Below, one piece after another: positions 60,528-64,000 of a DNA stretch of 64,000 bases (position 1 is the stretch's first letter; every line of letters begins with the position of its first letter). The notes under the pieces are model-generated. The model was given only the letters and a program-made list of their open reading frames with translations. It ran no database searches and had not been told where the DNA came from. The position numbers and the translations under genes were made by a program. The DNA is taken from assembly GCA_021787435.1 (NCBI GenBank), contig JAJYLY010000007.1, positions 62,001 through 126,000 on the forward strand, in the 5' to 3' direction. This DNA comes from Pseudomonadota bacterium (lineage in GTDB: Bacteria; Pseudomonadota; Gammaproteobacteria; Burkholderiales; Gallionellaceae).

Positions 60528-62015
60528 ATGAATCATGGCACAAAAGCACTGGAACTTCCAGATTTAACGGTGAACCTGCTGCATGATGGCGGTTGTCTCA
60601 TTGATAACCTGTTTGCGGATCTGTGGAAGCAGATGGGCATGAAAGAAAGGCTGAAACGACTAGGCTTTCACAAGCGCTCAGGCACGCCGTCGCATGAACT
60701 GGTGTTTGCTTTGATGATTTGGGTCTGGCTGAAGGTGGACTCGATCGGCATGTTTGCGCGAGAGGCTTTAAAGACTTTCTCGCTGGCACGCAAAGATGCG
60801 TTGTATGCAGCACTGAATCATGAAGGCAGGAATTGGCGCAGGTTGCACCTGGGCATGGCACGACAGGCGGCACGCGCAATAAGCACAAAGGGCCAGCCAA
60901 TTGCTTATGTGCTGGATGATTCCATCAAGGTGCGTCATGGAAAAAGGAGGCCGGGTGTGTCCAGCCACTTTGATCATACTTCGGGGCGTCATGTGATGGG
61001 GCAGTAGGTTTTAACCCTGGGATTGAGCAGTGCAGCGGGATGCGTGCAGATTGATAGCGAGTTGTTTATCAGCGAGAGCCGTACGCAGGCACTGTCCCAA
61101 GTTTGGTGACGGACGCAGCGTGGCAGCGATTCGCTATCGGGTGGCATTGAACCAGACCAAACCAGAAATGGCGGGAGAGATGATCAGGCGCGCATAACGC
61201 ACCGGGATTGATGCGGAATATCTGCTGGCCGATGCCTGGTTTGGCACCAAAGCGATGATCCGTATGTCCGAGGAGCAACTATTGACGCCGATTTTGCGGA
61301 TGAAGAAAAACGCCATGAAGTACCGGCTGACCGAATATAAGGCAGGGGAATGCAGTTGTCGTGTCTTGGATGTAAAAGTGCTTTACCAGTCGTGCATTCG
61401 CGGCCAGTGGCAAAAGATTGCCGGCCAACCGTATCAGACAAAAGTGCTGGATGTCGAAGTGAATTTGAACCAGCCAGACGAGACTGAAAAATGGATCAAA
61501 GTGCACCTGCTATTTGTACGCGGCGCAGACACAAAGGAAAAAGCGCAGGTCGGCAAACATGATTGGGCAGTATTCCTGACTGCCGACATCAGCCTCGCAC
61601 CGCACGTCTGCTGGAACTTTACGCGATGCGCTGGGCGATTGAAGTGTATTTCAAGGAAGCCAAACAATATTTGGGTTTCCTTCAGGAGCAAAGCAATCAC
61701 TATGCTGTGTATATTGCCTCGATTCATTTGACCGCTATGCGGTTTTGCATGTTGGTGATTGCAAAGTCGAGCGGCCAGGCCAACGGCATTTCAGAGGTGT
61801 GCAACCAGTTGATTGCGAATGCAACGACCATCGATTACGCCAGGCGATTGTGGCAGGTGTTTCATGCGGTGATTATGGGCGCGCTGGATGAACCGAAAAT
61901 ATGTCTCGGAGACATGGTGGCTCAGGTGATGGTGACCATTGAACGTCATGTACAAAGCTTCTTTGTGCAAGCACTGCAACTTGATGCACGAACACTGAGG
62001 TTGGAGGTCAGATGA
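60528..62015 (+). pseudogene. IS4-family DDE transposase, multiply disrupted
   Basis: The N-terminal third is open (MNHGTKALELPDLTVNLLHD to ...HTSGRHVMGQ) and includes YVLDDSIKVRHGK with the first acidic residue. Breaks follow: TAG at 61005-61007, a frameshift near 61103, a TAA near 61196, and a frameshift near 61570. DAWFGTKAMIR holds the second Asp. The C-terminal YAMRWAIEVYFKEAK is the IS4 Y-R-E-K signature. At least four lesions make it inactive. Confidence 0.9.
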
Positions 62016-62036
62016 ATCAAGCATTGCAAGGGAATT

Positions 62037-62064
62037 CCTAGGGTAAAATGAACCCCGAAACGTT
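62037..62064. repeat. Right inverted repeat of IS4-family element
   Basis: Reads CCTAGGGTAAAATGAACCCC then GAAACGTT, reverse complement of the left end with mismatches. ATTTAAATA follows it directly. Confidence 0.75.
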
Positions 62065-62080
62065 ATTTAAATAGAACGCA

Positions 62081-62803
62081 ATGACACCTGAAAAAAGAAC
62101 GAAAATTAGTGTAGTCACCGCCACCTACAATGTTGCCCACCATCTGCCGAGATTAATCGAAAGTCTGAGAAAACAGACAGACAAAGATTTCCAGTGGGTA
62201 GTGGCGGACGGTGCATCCACAGATTCAACAGTCAGCTTACTGAAGTCAGTTGCGGATCTGGATATTCTCATTTCATCCCAGGCAGATTTTGGCATCTACG
62301 ACGCACTCAATCGGGCGATCCGACTTTCTTCCGGCGATTATTACGTCGTGGCGGGAGCAGATGATTTTTTTTATGAAGATGCAATAGCCAATTATCGTCG
62401 TGCAATCAATCAGTCTGGGGCCGACATCATCGCAGCGCAGGCTATGTATGGCCGCAGATGTTTGAAGATTAAAAAGGGGCCTTCCTGGCTTTTTTCTGGG
62501 TCTTCATTCATTGCAGCGCATACTCTCGCTACTGTTTTCAGAAGGAACTTGCATTTAGAGTACGGCTATTATTCGAGACTGTATCCGATCGCAGCGGATC
62601 ATTTTTTTGTATTGAAGGCCTGTGCCGGAGGAGTAAGCCGCAAAGAATGCGATTTTTTGACAGGAGAAATTGGTCGTGGTGGCGTTAGCAGTATTGACCG
62701 TGTGGGGACTGCCACTGAAGTTTTCAGGGTTCAGGTGGTGATGGGTCGCTCCGTTTTTATTCAGGCGCTATTATTAATGATCAGGTTGTTGAGGTCGAAT
62801 TGA
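62081..62803 (+). CDS. Glycosyltransferase family 2
   Basis: A 240-residue GT-A enzyme. KISVVTATYNVAHHLPRLIE is the donor-binding start, QWVVADGASTDSTVSLLKSV holds the first Asp, and VVAGADDFFYEDA the DxD-like metal motif. It is most like the small GT2 enzymes of capsule clusters (SDFGIYDALNRAI-type segment present as ADFGIYDALNRAI). Its start is 17 bases past the right end of the IS, so its promoter or upstream operon link was probably altered. Confidence 0.85.
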   Translation: MTPEKRTKISVVTATYNVAHHLPRLIESLRKQTDKDFQWVVADGASTDSTVSLLKSVADLDILISSQADFGIYDALNRAIRLSSGDYYVVAGADDFFYEDAIANYRRAINQSGADIIAAQAMYGRRCLKIKKGPSWLFSGSSFIAAHTLATVFRRNLHLEYGYYSRLYPIAADHFFVLKACAGGVSRKECDFLTGEIGRGGVSSIDRVGTATEVFRVQVVMGRSVFIQALLLMIRLLRSN

Positions 62804-62839
62804 TTGCGGCGTTGAAGGCAAGATGGTGAGAGCAAATTT

Positions 62840-63784
62840 ATGATTGTGGCCATTACCGGTGGAACCGGTTTCATTGGAAGAGCATTGGTGTCGCGTCATC
62901 TGGAACTTGGGGACGAAGTGCGTGTATTGACACGACGGTCCTTCGGGGAAGCTGGTTTGCCGACTTCGGTCAGGCTGTGGCAAGATGACTTGGTGAATCC
63001 AGTGAATTTGCAGCCGTTTGTTGAGGGTGTTGATATACTTTACCATTGCGCTGCGGAAATTAACGACGATAAGAAAATGTTGGCCGCCAATGTAAATGGG
63101 ACAAAAAATCTCGTAAAAGCAGCGGAAGGGAAAATCAAGCACTGGGTGCAATTGAGCAGCGTGGGTGTTTATGGAACTCATGTCAGCGGCGTGGTCACCG
63201 AAGAAACTCGGATTGCTCCTGTGAATGTTTATGAGGAAAGTAAAGCCATAGCAGATAAAACTGTTATTGAGGCCTCCCAAAGGAACAGCTTTACCTACTC
63301 CATACTTCGACCATCCAAGGTATATGGACCAGGGATGAAAAATGATGTGTTGTTTCGGCTGGTGTCAATAATAGACCGAGGCTTTTTCTTTTTCATTGGA
63401 AAGCCTGGAGCCGCGGCAAATTACATACATGTTGATGATGTTGTGGGAGGGCTGATCATGTGTGGCAATATGCCTGCTGCAAGAAATCGCGTTTACATTA
63501 TCTCCGATTACCGTACCATTGAAAATTTGGTTGCCATAATCTCACAAAGCCTAAATAAGGCTGTTCCTCATCTTCGAATTCCAGAAGTTTTGGCTCGCCT
63601 GGCGGCCAGGTTAACTTCTTTCATTCCAAATAATCCATTGACTGAGCAGAGAGTAAATGCAATGGTAAAAAGGGCGAAGTATTCTACTGAGAGAATGCAA
63701 AGTGAACTTGGTTATCGACACTCTGTTTCAATGGAAGATGGAATTCGGGAGCTGGTTAGGGTTTACCAAGAAGGCCGCTCCTAA
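62840..63784 (+). CDS. NAD-dependent epimerase/dehydratase (SDR)
   Basis: A 314-residue extended SDR. MIVAITGGTGFIGRALVSRH is the NAD loop, AAEINDDKKMLAANVNGTKN and WVQLSSVGVYGTHVSGVVTE follow, and the catalytic Tyr/Lys appear in VNVYEESKAIADK (Tyr-x3-Lys). It is probably a sugar-nucleotide epimerase or dehydratase for the EPS cluster; the exact product cannot be read. Confidence 0.85.
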   Translation: MIVAITGGTGFIGRALVSRHLELGDEVRVLTRRSFGEAGLPTSVRLWQDDLVNPVNLQPFVEGVDILYHCAAEINDDKKMLAANVNGTKNLVKAAEGKIKHWVQLSSVGVYGTHVSGVVTEETRIAPVNVYEESKAIADKTVIEASQRNSFTYSILRPSKVYGPGMKNDVLFRLVSIIDRGFFFFIGKPGAAANYIHVDDVVGGLIMCGNMPAARNRVYIISDYRTIENLVAIISQSLNKAVPHLRIPEVLARLAARLTSFIPNNPLTEQRVNAMVKRAKYSTERMQSELGYRHSVSMEDGIRELVRVYQEGRS

Positions 63785-63866
63785 AAAGTCGGAGTTTGCA
63801 AATCAGTCATTCACATAGAAAATTGGCATCCATTGGATTGTCAAGACGGCAGGGCGCATTAAAAAA

Positions 63867-64000
63867 ATGGGTTATAGTAAATTTTCCAAAATCGATGAAA
63901 TACTTTTTGCCTATCGCATAAGAAGCTCGGTTAATTGGGAGAAATTGGCCAAGACACGCCGAGCGGCTCTGGAGATACAAATGCGACAGTTTGTCAGATT
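63867..64000 (+). CDS. Partial EPS-cluster gene cut by the window end
   Basis: An ATG at 63867 opens a frame MGYSKFSKIDEILFAYRIRS, then SVNWEKLAKTRRAALEIQMR, with no stop before the window ends. It follows the SDR after 82 bases on the same strand. The product is not recognised from 45 residues. Confidence 0.4.
   Translation, partial: MGYSKFSKIDEILFAYRIRSSVNWEKLAKTRRAALEIQMRQFVR

Larger units (their letters stand above)
60400..62064 (+). mobile_element. IS4-family insertion sequence, decayed
   Basis: A 1.67-kb element bounded by about 28-bp imperfect inverted repeats (60400-60428 starting AACATTTCGGGGTT; 62037-62064 reading ...AACCCCGAAACGTT) and by ATTTAAATA on both flanks (60389-60397, 62065-62073), probably part of the 9-11 bp target duplication. 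It separates the second gmd from the GT2 gene inside the EPS cluster and is transcribed in the same direction as the cluster. Confidence 0.85.

Noticed and set aside
1..64000. tRNA, rRNA or riboswitch genes
   Set aside because: I recognised no cloverleaf, rRNA segment or known riboswitch by eye; a covariance-model scan would be needed to exclude small RNAs.

Overview
The window reads as chromosome of a betaproteobacterium. Gene families and order (hemA-prfA, pepP-ubiH, amgK-murU divergent from lptD-surA-pdxA-rsmA, a type IV pilin with a sigma-54 promoter, an EPS-type MarR regulator beside a capsule/EPS cluster) fit the Nitrosomonadales/Gallionellaceae side of the class. That placement is inferred from gene content and protein style only. 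No rRNA or tRNA gene and no CRISPR array was recognised.

Layout. 1-2 kb: a decayed IS30-family element with recognisable inverted repeats, abutting a decayed ribbon-helix-helix antitoxin/ParE-like toxin pair. 2.1-5.5 kb: pilA behind a textbook sigma-54 promoter, then a membrane protein with C-terminal TPRs that resembles GT-C protein O-glycosyltransferases, then a frameshifted second pilin and remnants of an antitoxin and of a molybdate-binding (Mop) domain. 5.5-14.3 kb: a tightly packed + strand run modABC, potABCD, a cNMP/CBS/DUF294 nucleotidyltransferase-like protein and a DnaQ-type exonuclease. 14.4-16.4 kb (-): acetate symporter actP with its DUF485 partner. 16.6-25.1 kb: a Na+/K+-ATPase-like P2 ATPase (+) convergent with a heavy-metal RND efflux set (-) in the order B-A-DUF3240-C. 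25.3-31.6 kb (+): ettA, a small accessory patch (DUF4160/DUF2442 pair, small antitoxin-like ORFs, GIY-YIG protein, a 24-residue ORF), a cNMP-binding protein, a KTSC protein and an asparagine-synthase-like amidotransferase.

31.6-36.3 kb (-): a block biased to ribosome and translation functions (HemK-like methyltransferase, RIO kinase, RbgA-type GTPase, RsuA-type pseudouridine synthase), then YchJ and YaeQ. 36.4-43.3 kb: hemA-prfA, a spermidine-synthase-fold protein (-), a GST, and prlC-xth. 43.4-47.7 kb (-): ubiH, pepP, murU, amgK, i.e. ubiquinone synthesis and cell-wall recycling. 47.7-53.3 kb (+): lptD-surA-pdxA-rsmA. 53.4-64 kb (+): an EPS/polysaccharide cluster with a MarR-type regulator, GDP-fucose synthesis (gmd, fcl), flippase, methyltransferase, glycosyltransferases and a second Gmd-like dehydratase, interrupted by a dead IS4-family element, then a GT2, an SDR and a gene cut by the window edge.

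Most notable: (i) the candidate pilin O-glycosyltransferase directly downstream of pilA; (ii) a degenerate 7-bp-period repeat (AGTRGNN-like) at six places, three of them inside conserved enzymes (murU, pdxA, gmd) apparently without breaking the frame; (iii) several decayed toxin-antitoxin modules, with CGA-to-TGA style lesions and an IS30 insertion right at one antitoxin's ribosome binding site.
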